A DNA stretch of 64,000 nt, taken from assembly GCA_963676345.2 (NCBI GenBank), contig CAXXTS010000001.1:372001-436000 (forward strand). The letters are read 5' to 3'. A program made the position numbers and the translations under genes. A model generated the notes under the pieces. The model was not told the origin of the DNA and did not search any database. It saw only the letters and a list, made by a program, of their open reading frames with translations. This document shows positions 35,528 through 43,653 of this stretch, piece by piece (positions within the stretch are counted from its first letter, which is position 1; every line of letters starts with the position of its first letter). This stretch comes from G963665925 sp963676345. Lineage in GTDB: Bacteria > Bacillota > Clostridia > Peptostreptococcales > Acidaminobacteraceae.

Positions 35528-37068
35528 ATAGAATCTCCCCTAAGTCTTGATACCGCTATTCGGTATTGAACAGCTTCTGCCATATGCCGGCCCATTATAT
35601 TCTGTGCACCTTCAAAGTCCGATATGGTTCTTGCAATCATTAGAAGCTTGTTCTGAACGCGCTTGCTCAAATTGAAAGCTTTTGAACTTTCATTTAATAC
35701 ATGCTCGGCCTGAGCATCTAAACTGCAGTACTCGGTAAGCATTTCACCCTTCATTTGGCTGTTAAAATAAACTCTAGTATTTTCAAACCTTTTCTTTTGC
35801 ACTGCGTATGCACGCATAACCGCTTCTCTCATTTGATTCGTATTCATGCCTGCGGCGGTCTGTGACATATCCACACTTTGAACCTCAAACACCAAATCAA
35901 TCCGATCGAGTATCGGACCAGATATGCGCCCTAAATAATTTTTTACTTCTCTATCACTACATGTACATTCTTTTTCTTCGCTAAACAAGTATCCGCATTT
36001 ACAAGGGTTCATGGTTGCACAAAGTAGTATTTCCGATGGCAACTCAACTTGACCATGTACACGCGATATATGTATATAACCATCTTCCAGCGCTTGGCGC
36101 ATAGACTCTATAGCATCACGCTTATACTCCGTAAGCTCATCTAAAAACAAGACGCCACGATGAGCCTGAGTGAGCTCACCAGGCTTCGGTTTGCTACCAC
36201 CGCCCATCAGTGCAGTCATTGTGACATTATGATGCGGCTTCCTGAATGGCCGTACGAGGGGCAGATTTCCGTTCTGCCCATCTTTACGAATACCCTTGAT
36301 GCGTTTAACCTCCACTGCCTCTTCTTTGCTAAGAGGCGGTAATATATACCTGAACGCATGCATCATCATTGACTTGCCGCATCCCGGCGGACCCGCTACT
36401 AGAATATTGTGAAATCCCGCCGCTGCAATCATCAAAGCTCTCTTTGCGCCCTCTTGACCTAATATGTGCTCAAAATCTTGCGCCTGAGGCCATTGCATCC
36501 GTTCTGAATAGAAATCCTGCTGCTCAGCATTGTAAGCCGTAAAAGCCTTAAAGGGATCCTCCGACTTGAGTAGCTCAAGTAATTCTTCCAGCGTTTTAGC
36601 ACCATAGCTTTTTACCCCCTGAATTAGTGCCGCTTCTTTTTCAAGTTTTTGGGGTACGACTACATAATCCACTCCCGCTGTCTTTGTCGCTTCAACCATC
36701 GGCAAAATTCCCGGTACGTCCATTAAACGACCATCTAAACTCAGTTCTCCAAAGAATGCAATCTGTTTTACGACTGACTGCTCTAGCTCACCAAGAGAAG
36801 CTAATATGCCGATTGCCATTGGCAGATCAAGATGACTGCCGTCTTTTGGTATTTCAGCCGGTATTAAATTTAGAGTAACCCGTTTAGCAGGAAATTTTAC
36901 ACCTACACTTTCAACTGCAGCACGAATTCTTTCCTTTGATTCCCTCACGGTCTTGTCAGGCAAACCCACAATTTGATATACAGGCAGACCCCGAGACAAA
37001 TTCACTTCAATTTCCACTTGTAGACCTGTAATACCATAGAGTACAGATGAATATATCTTTGAATACAT
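35524..37068 (-). CDS. comM: ComM/YifB-type AAA+ ATPase (Mg chelatase-like)
   Basis: About 514 residues. An N-terminal Lon-protease-like domain (EVNLSRGLPVYQIVGLPD, LNLIPAEIPKDGSHLDLPMA) is joined to an AAA+ core with Walker A VAGPPGCGKSMMMHAF, Walker B GVLFLDELTEY and a Mg_chelatase_C tail. In Vibrio ComM is a hexameric helicase that promotes branch migration in transformation. ATG 37068 is chosen because GAGGAG stands seven bases before it; ATGs further upstream lie in or before that box. It forms a pair with dprA. Confidence 0.93.
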   Translation of the reverse strand: MYSKIYSSVLYGITGLQVEIEVNLSRGLPVYQIVGLPDKTVRESKERIRAAVESVGVKFPAKRVTLNLIPAEIPKDGSHLDLPMAIGILASLGELEQSVVKQIAFFGELSLDGRLMDVPGILPMVEATKTAGVDYVVVPQKLEKEAALIQGVKSYGAKTLEELLELLKSEDPFKAFTAYNAEQQDFYSERMQWPQAQDFEHILGQEGAKRALMIAAAGFHNILVAGPPGCGKSMMMHAFRYILPPLSKEEAVEVKRIKGIRKDGQNGNLPLVRPFRKPHHNVTMTALMGGGSKPKPGELTQAHRGVLFLDELTEYKRDAIESMRQALEDGYIHISRVHGQVELPSEILLCATMNPCKCGYLFSEEKECTCSDREVKNYLGRISGPILDRIDLVFEVQSVDMSQTAAGMNTNQMREAVMRAYAVQKKRFENTRVYFNSQMKGEMLTEYCSLDAQAEHVLNESSKAFNLSKRVQNKLLMIARTISDFEGAQNIMGRHMAEAVQYRIAVSRLRGDSI

Positions 37069-37183
37069 GGACATTCTCCTCATTTGCATTATTTTTCCAT
37101 ATTATTACATATTATACTCTTATATGCAACTTTATATTTTCAGATCCGCCTTTCTAATATGCATTTCCACTTGTATTTCCAAT

Positions 37184-37212
37184 AAAAAAAGCGCCCATAA
37201 TACATGGGCGCT
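37184..37212 (-). terminator. Rho-independent terminator after the small membrane protein gene
   Basis: Perfect 9-base arms AGCGCCCAT and ATGGGCGCT around five bases, followed on the minus strand by a run of U. It closes the rbgA-rnhB-ylqG-ylqH-yraN-membrane protein transcript before comM. Confidence 0.92.
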
Positions 37213-37253
37213 CAAGTTGTTGATCAACAACGCATTGTTCATTATTCTAAAAG

Positions 37254-37757
37254 CTATTCTTCAATACTGCCAGATTCGTGTCCTAAAAGTATATTTCTTG
37301 ATTTTTTCTGGATTCTACCAACATCGTCTAATTTGAGTTCCACATCCAGATATTGATTAATGCTGTCGTGAACTTTCATGTTTTTGTTCACTGCTCCATT
37401 ATAGACAATCTCTCGGATAAGATTTTCAAAATTGGTCACATGATGCTTGATGGTTCTGAATTCATTTCCATCAGAAAGCACAACCCATCTAGGATTCTTT
37501 TTAGTACGCGTCACCATATCAAGTTCAGACCATTTGATTGCCCATTTTATTTTTGTGCCAACGTGAAGCTCAATCGCCTCTGCAGTCACAACATATTCCG
37601 AAACAATCATTTCGTAAGCATCTTTCAATAGAAAAAACGCAAATACCACCATAAGTCCAGATGTCAAAATACTTCTGAGTACAGTAACACCAAAGAATAT
37701 CATTGCAGCGGCCACAGCAATCTGTATGTAGATTGGTTGTTTTTCATTTTTATACAT
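37254..37757 (-). CDS. Small membrane protein of unknown function
   Basis: A 167-residue protein I do not recognise. Two hydrophobic segments (about 10-26 and 30-46) are followed by a soluble domain with IKWSELDMVTRTKKNPRWVVLSDGNEF, a beta-rich pattern reminiscent of bacterial PH-like or YcxB-type domains, and a charged helical tail. ATG 37757 has GGGGGAG upstream. It follows yraN by 36 bases and ends before a strong terminator. Function cannot be given. Confidence 0.7.
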   Translation of the reverse strand: MYKNEKQPIYIQIAVAAAMIFFGVTVLRSILTSGLMVVFAFFLLKDAYEMIVSEYVVTAEAIELHVGTKIKWAIKWSELDMVTRTKKNPRWVVLSDGNEFRTIKHHVTNFENLIREIVYNGAVNKNMKVHDSINQYLDVELKLDDVGRIQKKSRNILLGHESGSIEE

Positions 37758-37793
37758 AGTTCTCCCCCGTTCGATTCATATCATACTTTCTTA

Positions 37794-38150
37794 TTATATC
37801 GATATATTGTCATGCCAATCAATATGTATTTCTCCATTTTCTTCAATATCGACGGCTGCAAAATCCAGCGAAATGTCACAATCATACAAATGGTGCTTTT
37901 TCTGATAGGCCAACACAGCATTTTTGAAGTGTTTCATTTTAGACGCCGTCAGGCTGGACAAAGCGCTCTCATACGCCTCGTTAAGGCGTGTTTTAACCTC
38001 TATAAAATGATAGGTCTCATCCTTTTTAGCCACAATATCAATTTCACCAATGCGCATGTGGCTATTTCGGTCAATAATTTGATAACCTTTTGCACAGAGG
38101 TACTCCGCCACAATGGCTTCACCGTGTCTTCCAATCTCTTGATTACGCAT
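37794..38150 (-). CDS. yraN: YraN family endonuclease-like protein (UPF0102)
   Basis: A 118-residue protein of the YraN family: RNQEIGRHGEAIVAEYLCAKGYQI, then RIGEIDIVAKKDETYHFIEVKTR, which carries the Asp, Glu and Lys arrangement of restriction-nuclease-like folds. The family often neighbours rnhB and dprA, as here, and a role in DNA or RNA processing is inferred. The ATG is one base after the ylqH stop. Confidence 0.88.
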   Translation of the reverse strand: MRNQEIGRHGEAIVAEYLCAKGYQIIDRNSHMRIGEIDIVAKKDETYHFIEVKTRLNEAYESALSSLTASKMKHFKNAVLAYQKKHHLYDCDISLDFAAVDIEENGEIHIDWHDNISI

Positions 38151-38151
38151 C

Positions 38152-38418
38152 TTAAACCGACTTATCCATGCGCGCTATAAAAACGAGCACTTCAGCAACA
38201 ATCTCATAAAGTTCAGGCGGTATGTCTTCCCCTAATGACAAATTGTACAATTGACGGGATAATTTTTCGTCCTGATAAACAGGGATCTCATTTTCTTCGC
38301 CTGTCTTTATGATGTTTTCAGCAACCAGTCCAAGTCCTTTTGCCACAAGCTTTGGGACATCATCTTTCCCGCGGTTATAACGCAGGGCGGTTGCGATTTT
38401 TCGTTTCTCATCCATCAT
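38152..38418 (-). CDS. ylqH: FlhB C-terminal domain-like protein (YlqH/EscU family)
   Basis: An 88-residue soluble homologue of the FlhB cytoplasmic tail. ALRYNRGKDDVPKLVAKGLGLVAENIIKTGEENEIPVYQD aligns with the FlhB region after the cleavage site (PKVVAKGKNLIAKNIKKIAEENDVPIV). The NPTH autocleavage motif and all membrane segments are absent. Such proteins (YlqH, FhlX) can substitute for the cleaved FlhB tail in other bacteria. It follows ylqG by one base; both lie 26 kb from flhB in the DNA. Confidence 0.88.
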   Translation of the reverse strand: MMDEKRKIATALRYNRGKDDVPKLVAKGLGLVAENIIKTGEENEIPVYQDEKLSRQLYNLSLGEDIPPELYEIVAEVLVFIARMDKSV

Positions 38419-38419
38419 T

Positions 38420-39982
38420 TCACACCCTCATATCTATACCCGATGCAGAAGTTGAAGACAACTCTGCAATTGCATCTAGATTTGTATGTGCACGCTCTTT
38501 AACTCTGAAGGAAATCTGTATGTCCTTACTTGAAATTTCAGATAGTTTCTCACTCAAATACGCTTCATCTGAACTTAAAATTTCAACAGTTTTTTCGTTT
38601 TCGACTCTAAATTGAATATTCAATTGGCTCTTTTTATAATCAACGAGAGACTGAACCATGCCCATGTTTTGTGTATCAAGGGCAATCAAGATGGTCATTT
38701 CCTCTTCATTTCTATTTTTTCCTTTTCTTTTCTTTAAAAACAGGTCAACACTATGCATTTCCTGATCAACTTGAAGCGGAAACTGAACATATGTCATTGA
38801 CGCGTTCATTTCGCGCATATAACTTATGGACTGTTTTACAGCAAGTACATCTTCCTTAACATTTTCTAGCGAAGCTTCATTTTCCGATGTAGACTTTTCA
38901 AGGGTATCTAAAATTTTAACAAGCGCCTTCTCTGCTTCCTCTTCTTTGCCCATTTCCATTTGACCAAGTTGATCAAGCACTGCCTTAACATCTTCTGGCA
39001 ATGAACTGGTGTTTTCCGACAAGCTTTGAATGAGGGCTGCAATTTGCTTGCCAATGGTTTCGCTTCCAAACACAAGCTTCTCCAGCATGCCTAAGTTAAG
39101 CAGTGTGTTTTCCATTCCGGCACTTTTATGAAAGGCCAGCTTTTGATAATCTATTTGACCAAGTACAGCTGCAAGTTTTGTCATAGTATGAGCGTTCTTT
39201 TCTGCAAGGCCTTCAGCAGCCTTATCATTTTCTGGGTTTAGTTGTGATTCAGGTTGTACAGGGTGATTTTCTACAGATTCTTTCTCAAGACCCAAGCCAC
39301 TATCCGTCCCAGTATTTTGACTCACAGACGCTTTTATGTCCCCCTGCAGTGTCGCTGTTTGTTCGAGCTTACCTAAGCTTGCAGATAAGCTATTCCTAAA
39401 AGCCGCTGAAAGTTCTGTATTATTCTGACTCGATGTACCACTTTGACTATTTGAGCCATTGTAATGTGCCAGTAAAATCTGCTTCACTGGTGATTTAGCC
39501 GGTAGCGCATCAAGCTTAATCATATCAGATTCTATGAGTCCTTTAAGGGTCTCAAACTGCTTTGAAGTCTCGATTAGATTTGTAATACCCGCTTTACTCA
39601 GTGGTTGACCAAAGCTTAGCAGTGCTTTTGCAGCGCCCAGTTTCTCAGGTGTTACTTTTTCAGAACTGCCCTTAAACATAGCCGCTAAAGTCTGTTCGAG
39701 AGATTGTGCACTTTCTTCACCAACAGGTCTTAGCACCGTAGGATCTGTGCTGCTAACTACCTCAAAGCTTTGTAGCGCACCTTTTTCAAAGCTTGCACCA
39801 CCTGAAACCGAAGCCTTAATCAATTCGCCGGATTTGAGTTCTAAAATAAGACCGTCTTGCATGATTTCACGCACAACGGCCTTTAAGACCTGACCTTTTG
39901 CCAGTTGGTTACTCGATTGTCCTGATATTTTTTTTAAGTCCGCACCAGCCTGATTTAGAATTTGCTGATTTGTGATTCTCAT
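38420..39982 (-). CDS. ylqG: YlqG-like protein with FliK C-terminal-type domain
   Basis: About 520 residues. An OB-like or beta N-terminal region (QVLKAVVREIMQDGLILELKSGELI), a long Ser/Gln/Glu-rich middle (about 175-270), and a C-terminal domain (about 400-500) with TYVQFPLQVDQEMHSVDLFL and ALDTQNMGMVQSLVDYKKSQ that resembles Flg_hook of FliK. Together with the FlhB-like gene downstream it forms an orphan ruler/switch-like pair. ATG 39982 follows GCAGGTGA. Family assignment rests on domain pattern and synteny with Bacillus ylqG. Confidence 0.72.
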   Translation of the reverse strand: MRITNQQILNQAGADLKKISGQSSNQLAKGQVLKAVVREIMQDGLILELKSGELIKASVSGGASFEKGALQSFEVVSSTDPTVLRPVGEESAQSLEQTLAAMFKGSSEKVTPEKLGAAKALLSFGQPLSKAGITNLIETSKQFETLKGLIESDMIKLDALPAKSPVKQILLAHYNGSNSQSGTSSQNNTELSAAFRNSLSASLGKLEQTATLQGDIKASVSQNTGTDSGLGLEKESVENHPVQPESQLNPENDKAAEGLAEKNAHTMTKLAAVLGQIDYQKLAFHKSAGMENTLLNLGMLEKLVFGSETIGKQIAALIQSLSENTSSLPEDVKAVLDQLGQMEMGKEEEAEKALVKILDTLEKSTSENEASLENVKEDVLAVKQSISYMREMNASMTYVQFPLQVDQEMHSVDLFLKKRKGKNRNEEEMTILIALDTQNMGMVQSLVDYKKSQLNIQFRVENEKTVEILSSDEAYLSEKLSEISSKDIQISFRVKERAHTNLDAIAELSSTSASGIDMRV

Positions 39983-39995
39983 ATCAGTCACCTGC

Positions 39996-40766
39996 TTACA
40001 GTAGATTCTTTAAAAAACTCCGTCTATGAACAGGGGTAATGCCTAATTTCTCAATTGCTTCATAATGTGCTTTCGTACCATACCCCTTATGCTGAGCAAA
40101 GCCATACCCCGGATACGTCTGATCCATTTCAGCTACAATCCTGTCACGCGTCACCTTAGCGATTACAGAAGCTGCGGCTATACTCAGACTTCTAGCATCG
40201 CCTTTAATCAGAGCAAGCTGTTCAATATCAATATCGGCAAGCTCTACAGCATCTATTAATAGATAATCTGGATTTTCACCTAGATCTTCTATTGCTCTTT
40301 GCATCGAACGCTTTGTTGCGTTTAATATGTTAATCTGGTCAATTTCATTCGGATGAGCCATTCCAACACCAATTGCAACCGCTTTCTGCTGAATAATTTC
40401 ATAGAGTGCTTCCCGCTTTTGTTCGGATAGTTTTTTGGAATCATCTAAGCCTTCTATTATACAGTTTTCAGGCAAAATGACCGCCGAAGCGACCACAGGA
40501 CCCATTAACGGTCCACGCCCAGCTTCATCGAGTCCAGCAATCAATAGGAATCCCATGTCTCTGGCTTCATTTTCAAAACGGTGCATTTGTGCGATACGGG
40601 CAAGTTCGTTTTCATGTTTTTCGATGCGCTTTTCAATTCGAACACCTATCTGATTGACAGATTTTCTTTTATCTGCCTTGAGCTCATCGATTAAATGACT
40701 TTGATCATCAAGACTTAGTGTTTCTATATACTTTTTGACTTCAGCCGCAGACATATCTGATAGCAT
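39996..40766 (-). CDS. rnhB: Ribonuclease HII
   Basis: A 256-residue RNase HII that removes ribonucleotides and RNA primers from DNA. The GLDEAGRGPLMGPVVASAVIL motif carries the catalytic Asp-Glu, LLIDAVEL and RDRIVAEM the further acidic residues. An N-terminal extension of about 65 residues (MLSDMSAAEVKKYIETLSL) is common in Firmicutes. ATG 40766 is one base after the rbgA stop and has AGGAGG upstream; a longer frame from 40796 overlaps rbgA without a ribosome binding site. Confidence 0.95.
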   Translation of the reverse strand: MLSDMSAAEVKKYIETLSLDDQSHLIDELKADKRKSVNQIGVRIEKRIEKHENELARIAQMHRFENEARDMGFLLIAGLDEAGRGPLMGPVVASAVILPENCIIEGLDDSKKLSEQKREALYEIIQQKAVAIGVGMAHPNEIDQINILNATKRSMQRAIEDLGENPDYLLIDAVELADIDIEQLALIKGDARSLSIAAASVIAKVTRDRIVAEMDQTYPGYGFAQHKGYGTKAHYEAIEKLGITPVHRRSFLKNLL

Positions 40767-40767
40767 T

Positions 40768-41637
40768 TTAGTCCTCCTGGTTTTCTGAAATATCATTTGG
40801 ATGTTCTAAAGAAATTCGACCAATCGTCCCTTTGCGGTACTCATCTAAAATAAGACGTGCAACCTTATCATAATCTATTTCTTTGCCTTTTCTAATACAT
40901 CCTCTTTTTATTGCAATTTCGTTCATAACTTCCAGTGTTTCATCATTAAGAACTTCAAGCTTATATCGTTGCATTAGCTCTTCTGGATACTTCTGAATCA
41001 GTTGAGTCAACAGGTGAAAGGCAATATCGTCAATATGCAGAATTTCATCTTTGATTGCACCTGTAAATGCCAATTTGAATCCGACTCTTTCATCTTCGAT
41101 TTTCGGCCACAATATACCCGGTGTATCAAATAAATCAATGTCTGATCTAACACGAATCCACTGCTTACCCTTCGTAACACCAGGCTTGTTTCCAGTTTTA
41201 GCGCTTTTTTTACCAACCAGATTATTGATGAGCGAGGATTTGCCGACATTCGGTATGCCTACAATCATAACACGGACATTAGACCTGTTCGCACCCTTAG
41301 CGGCACGTTTATCAACACGCGCACTGCCTGTTTCCTTAACCGCTGTAAGCAGTTCTTTCATGCCAGCTCCAGTTAGTGCATTGACTGGAATGGCGCGCAC
41401 ACCTTGCTTCTTATAGGCTTCAATCCATGCCTTAGTAATGGATGGATCTGCTAAATCGAACTTATTAAGTGCAACAACTCTCGGTTTATTCCCCACCAAC
41501 TCATCAAACTGTGGATTTCTGCTAGAAAATGGAATGCGTGCATCAAGAAGTTCCACGATTACGTCTACCAGTTTTAGATTTTCTTTAATCAGGTCTTTAG
41601 TTTTTTTCATATGACCCGGATACCAGTTTATGCTCAT
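40768..41637 (-). CDS. rbgA: Ribosome biogenesis GTPase RbgA (YlqF)
   Basis: A 289-residue circularly permuted GTPase: G4 (VALNKFDLAD) comes first, then G1 (VGIPNVGKSSLINNLVG), G2 (KPGVTKG) and G3 (DTPGILWP). The start MSINWYPGHMKKTKD is the YlqF signature. It acts late in 50S assembly. ATG 41637 follows GAGGTG; an upstream in-frame ATG at 41673 lacks a ribosome binding site. It heads the rnhB-ylqG-ylqH-yraN transcript. Confidence 0.95.
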   Translation of the reverse strand: MSINWYPGHMKKTKDLIKENLKLVDVIVELLDARIPFSSRNPQFDELVGNKPRVVALNKFDLADPSITKAWIEAYKKQGVRAIPVNALTGAGMKELLTAVKETGSARVDKRAAKGANRSNVRVMIVGIPNVGKSSLINNLVGKKSAKTGNKPGVTKGKQWIRVRSDIDLFDTPGILWPKIEDERVGFKLAFTGAIKDEILHIDDIAFHLLTQLIQKYPEELMQRYKLEVLNDETLEVMNEIAIKRGCIRKGKEIDYDKVARLILDEYRKGTIGRISLEHPNDISENQED

Positions 41638-41722
41638 AAGCTCACCTCTATGGACTATTTTACAATACTTCACATAATTACGATATATTTAAAATGAATC
41701 TTATTCTAAGTTAATTATTACT

Positions 41723-41812
41723 GGAGTAAGGTACGACGCTCGAAATCATAGATTTCGGTCGTATATGCACTTCGTGCAGTTAGGAATACACTCTACTCCC
41801 TACGGTCGTACC
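41723..41812. other. Structured intergenic element with competing inverted repeats
   Basis: Within 90 bases: GGTACGAC (41730-41737) can pair with GTCGTACC (41805-41812) or, as TACGAC, with GTCGTA (41758-41763). The closer pairing extends through a perfect CGAAATC/GATTTCG stem. TGCAC/GTGCA form a further hairpin (41766-41778). GGAGTA (41723-41728) matches TACTCC (41794-41799). The element lies between the rplS terminator and rbgA. No open frame is present. Confidence 0.6.
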
Positions 41813-41813
41813 A

Positions 41814-41845
41814 TTAAAAAAAGACTGTACATACATACAGTCTTT
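41814..41845 (-). terminator. Rho-independent terminator of rplS
   Basis: Ten-base arms AAAGACTGTA and TACAGTCTTT around six bases, followed on the minus strand by seven U; 17 bases after the rplS stop codon. Confidence 0.92.
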
Positions 41846-41861
41846 TGATAATGCAATAAGC

Positions 41862-42209
41862 TTAAATTCTTTCTTTAACTTTTGCACGCTTACCGATTCT
41901 ATCGCGAAGATAGTTCAGCTTAGCACGACGTACTTTACCTCTTCTCTTAACTTCGATCTTTTCGATCTTAGGTGAGTGAAGTGGAAGTGTTTTTTCAACA
42001 CCAACGCCGTAAGAAATTTTTCTTACTGTGAAAGTTTCGCCAAGTCCGCCGCCTTGTCTCTTAAGAACAACGCCTTCGAAAATCTGGATACGCTCTCTTT
42101 TACCCTCTTTAACTTTTAGAGAAACAGCAACTGTATCACCTACGTTGAACGCAGTAATCTCAGATTTCATTTGTTCCTTTTCAAGCTCTTTGATGATATT
42201 CATATTCAT
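41862..42209 (-). CDS. rplS: 50S ribosomal protein L19
   Basis: A 115-residue ribosomal protein with the L19 signatures FNVGDTVAVSLKVKEGKRERIQIFEG, VLKRQGGGLGETFTVRKISYGVGVEKTLP and HSPKIEKIEVKRRGKVRRAKLNYLR. It sits at the 30S-50S interface. ATG 42209 follows GGGAGGAC. It has its own promoter and terminator and so appears monocistronic, with a short structured leader. Confidence 0.97.
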   Translation of the reverse strand: MNMNIIKELEKEQMKSEITAFNVGDTVAVSLKVKEGKRERIQIFEGVVLKRQGGGLGETFTVRKISYGVGVEKTLPLHSPKIEKIEVKRRGKVRRAKLNYLRDRIGKRAKVKERI

Positions 42210-42232
42210 ATTTTTGTCCTCCCTTCTCCATA

Positions 42233-42264
42233 GACGTTCGTGACCAAGATGTCAGTGGACCGTC
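42233..42264 (-). promoter_or_regulatory. Possible structured leader of rplS
   Basis: In the ~65-base leader, GACG (42264-42261) pairs with CGTC (42236-42233) and, inside, TGAC pairs with GTCA around six bases. B. subtilis rplS has a known L19 leader; whether this is the same RNA needs covariance analysis. Confidence 0.35.
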
Positions 42265-42281
42265 CGTAATACAACATTAGC

Positions 42282-42310
42282 ATTATAGCACATAAATCTA
42301 TCACAAACAA
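42282..42310 (-). promoter_or_regulatory. Sigma-A promoter of rplS
   Basis: On the minus strand TTGTTT (42310-42305) and TATAAT (42287-42282) are 17 bases apart, with TGC before the -10 giving an extended -10. It lies immediately after the trmD stop codon. Confidence 0.78.
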
Positions 42311-42312
42311 GA

Positions 42313-43053
42313 TTATTTTTCATTCCTCATGCGATTTATGAGCTTGATTATTTTTTTGTCGGTTTTGGGGTCGTTTAAAAGCGCTTTAATCATATCCGGA
42401 CGCCTGTCTAGAGTTACCCTTACAGACTCTTCAAGACGCCATTTATCAATGTTGGCATGATGGCCTGAAAGAAGTATATCTGGTACTTTCTCCCCTTCAA
42501 ACTCAGCAGGTCTTGTATAGTGCGGATACTCAAGCAGCCCACCCATATGACTTTCGTCTTCATATGAATCCTGTTTGCCGAGCACACCTGGAAGGAGTCT
42601 TGAAACACTATCCACCAGTACCATAGCCGGAAGCTCTCCACCCGTTAATACATAATCTCCAATAGAAATTTCTTTTGTAACGTATTTATCAATAAAACGC
42701 TGATCAATGCCTTCATAATGTCCACAAACAATAAATATTTCAGATTCATCCTTAAGGACGTCACAATCGACCTGTGTTAAATTTTTGCCTTTTGGGGACA
42801 TGTAGATTACGGTCTTACCTTCAGTCCACCCACCGGCTTCGAGGGCACTTTTAAGAGGCATTGGCTGCATTACCATACCAGCACCACCACCATACGGGTA
42901 GTCATCCACACGATTATGCTTATTATTTGCGTAATCACGAATATTAATGGTATCTATCGCGATTTTCTCTTCACGCACAGCCCGCCCAATAATGCTTGCT
43001 GTTTTAAAGTTGTCAAACATTTCCGGAAACAAGGTTAGTATTTTAAAATTCAT
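42313..43053 (-). CDS. trmD: tRNA (guanine-N1)-methyltransferase TrmD
   Basis: A 246-residue SPOUT-class enzyme that forms m1G37 in tRNA. Visible are MNFKILTLFPEMFDNF, DDYPYGGGAGMVMQPMPL, ICGHYEGIDQRF-type VCGHYEGIDQRFID and the knot region SIGDYVLTGGELPAMVLVDSV. The ATG overlaps the rimM stop (TAATG), so both are co-translated, as in most bacteria. Confidence 0.97.
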   Translation of the reverse strand: MNFKILTLFPEMFDNFKTASIIGRAVREEKIAIDTINIRDYANNKHNRVDDYPYGGGAGMVMQPMPLKSALEAGGWTEGKTVIYMSPKGKNLTQVDCDVLKDESEIFIVCGHYEGIDQRFIDKYVTKEISIGDYVLTGGELPAMVLVDSVSRLLPGVLGKQDSYEDESHMGGLLEYPHYTRPAEFEGEKVPDILLSGHHANIDKWRLEESVRVTLDRRPDMIKALLNDPKTDKKIIKLINRMRNEK

Positions 43054-43550
43054 TACATAATACCTTCTATCAGCGTCACATTCAAGACTTTGTTTTCATG
43101 GTCAAATCCTTGTACAAACGCCTTTACACATGGAATCATAAAGGTTTCACCATCTGCTTTCTCAACAATTATTAAATCTTGCGCGACACCCGAGTTTACA
43201 TTTTTTATAACGCCAACAGATCCTCTGTCAACATCTCTAACATCATATCCAACAACTTCAGAATAAATAAAGGATGTTTGATCCATATCTCCCAAGTCTG
43301 CTCTATCAATAAAAACTTCTTTATTTTTGAACTTTTCTACTTCATTAATACTTGTATAACCGTCAAAGAGGACAATCACTAAATTTTTCTGATAGCGCAC
43401 CGATTGAACCTGCAGTTTGTCGCCACCTTCAATCATAAGGTAGTCAAAGTCATTAAAATCCTTTTTGTCACTTGTATAAGGATATATTCTCAAATGTCCT
43501 TTCAAGCCATGTGTATTAACAATTTTACCTACTAATAGTTTTCCACTCAT
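43053..43550 (-). CDS. rimM: 16S rRNA processing protein RimM
   Basis: A 165-residue 30S maturation factor. N-terminal RimM domain: LLVGKIVNTHGLKGHLRIYPYT; C-terminal PRC-barrel: VVGYDVRDVDRGSVGVIKNV and MIPCVKAFVQGFD. It binds S19. ATG 43550 follows AGGTGGAG. It directly precedes trmD and has its own promoter. Confidence 0.96.
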   Translation of the reverse strand: MSGKLLVGKIVNTHGLKGHLRIYPYTSDKKDFNDFDYLMIEGGDKLQVQSVRYQKNLVIVLFDGYTSINEVEKFKNKEVFIDRADLGDMDQTSFIYSEVVGYDVRDVDRGSVGVIKNVNSGVAQDLIIVEKADGETFMIPCVKAFVQGFDHENKVLNVTLIEGIM

Positions 43551-43590
43551 AATTTCTCCACCTACTTGCTATTGATTTTCATACCAAGGC

Positions 43591-43599
43591 ATTATATCA
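43591..43599 (-). promoter_or_regulatory. Extended -10 promoter of rimM-trmD
   Basis: TGATATAAT on the minus strand is a perfect extended -10, 40 bases before the rimM start; the -35 region (TTTAGT at 17 bases) is weak. Confidence 0.6.
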
Positions 43600-43653
43600 C
43601 AATTAGCACTTAAACTAAATCTCTTAGTATCCCCAGTGTCTGAGTATGAGAAT

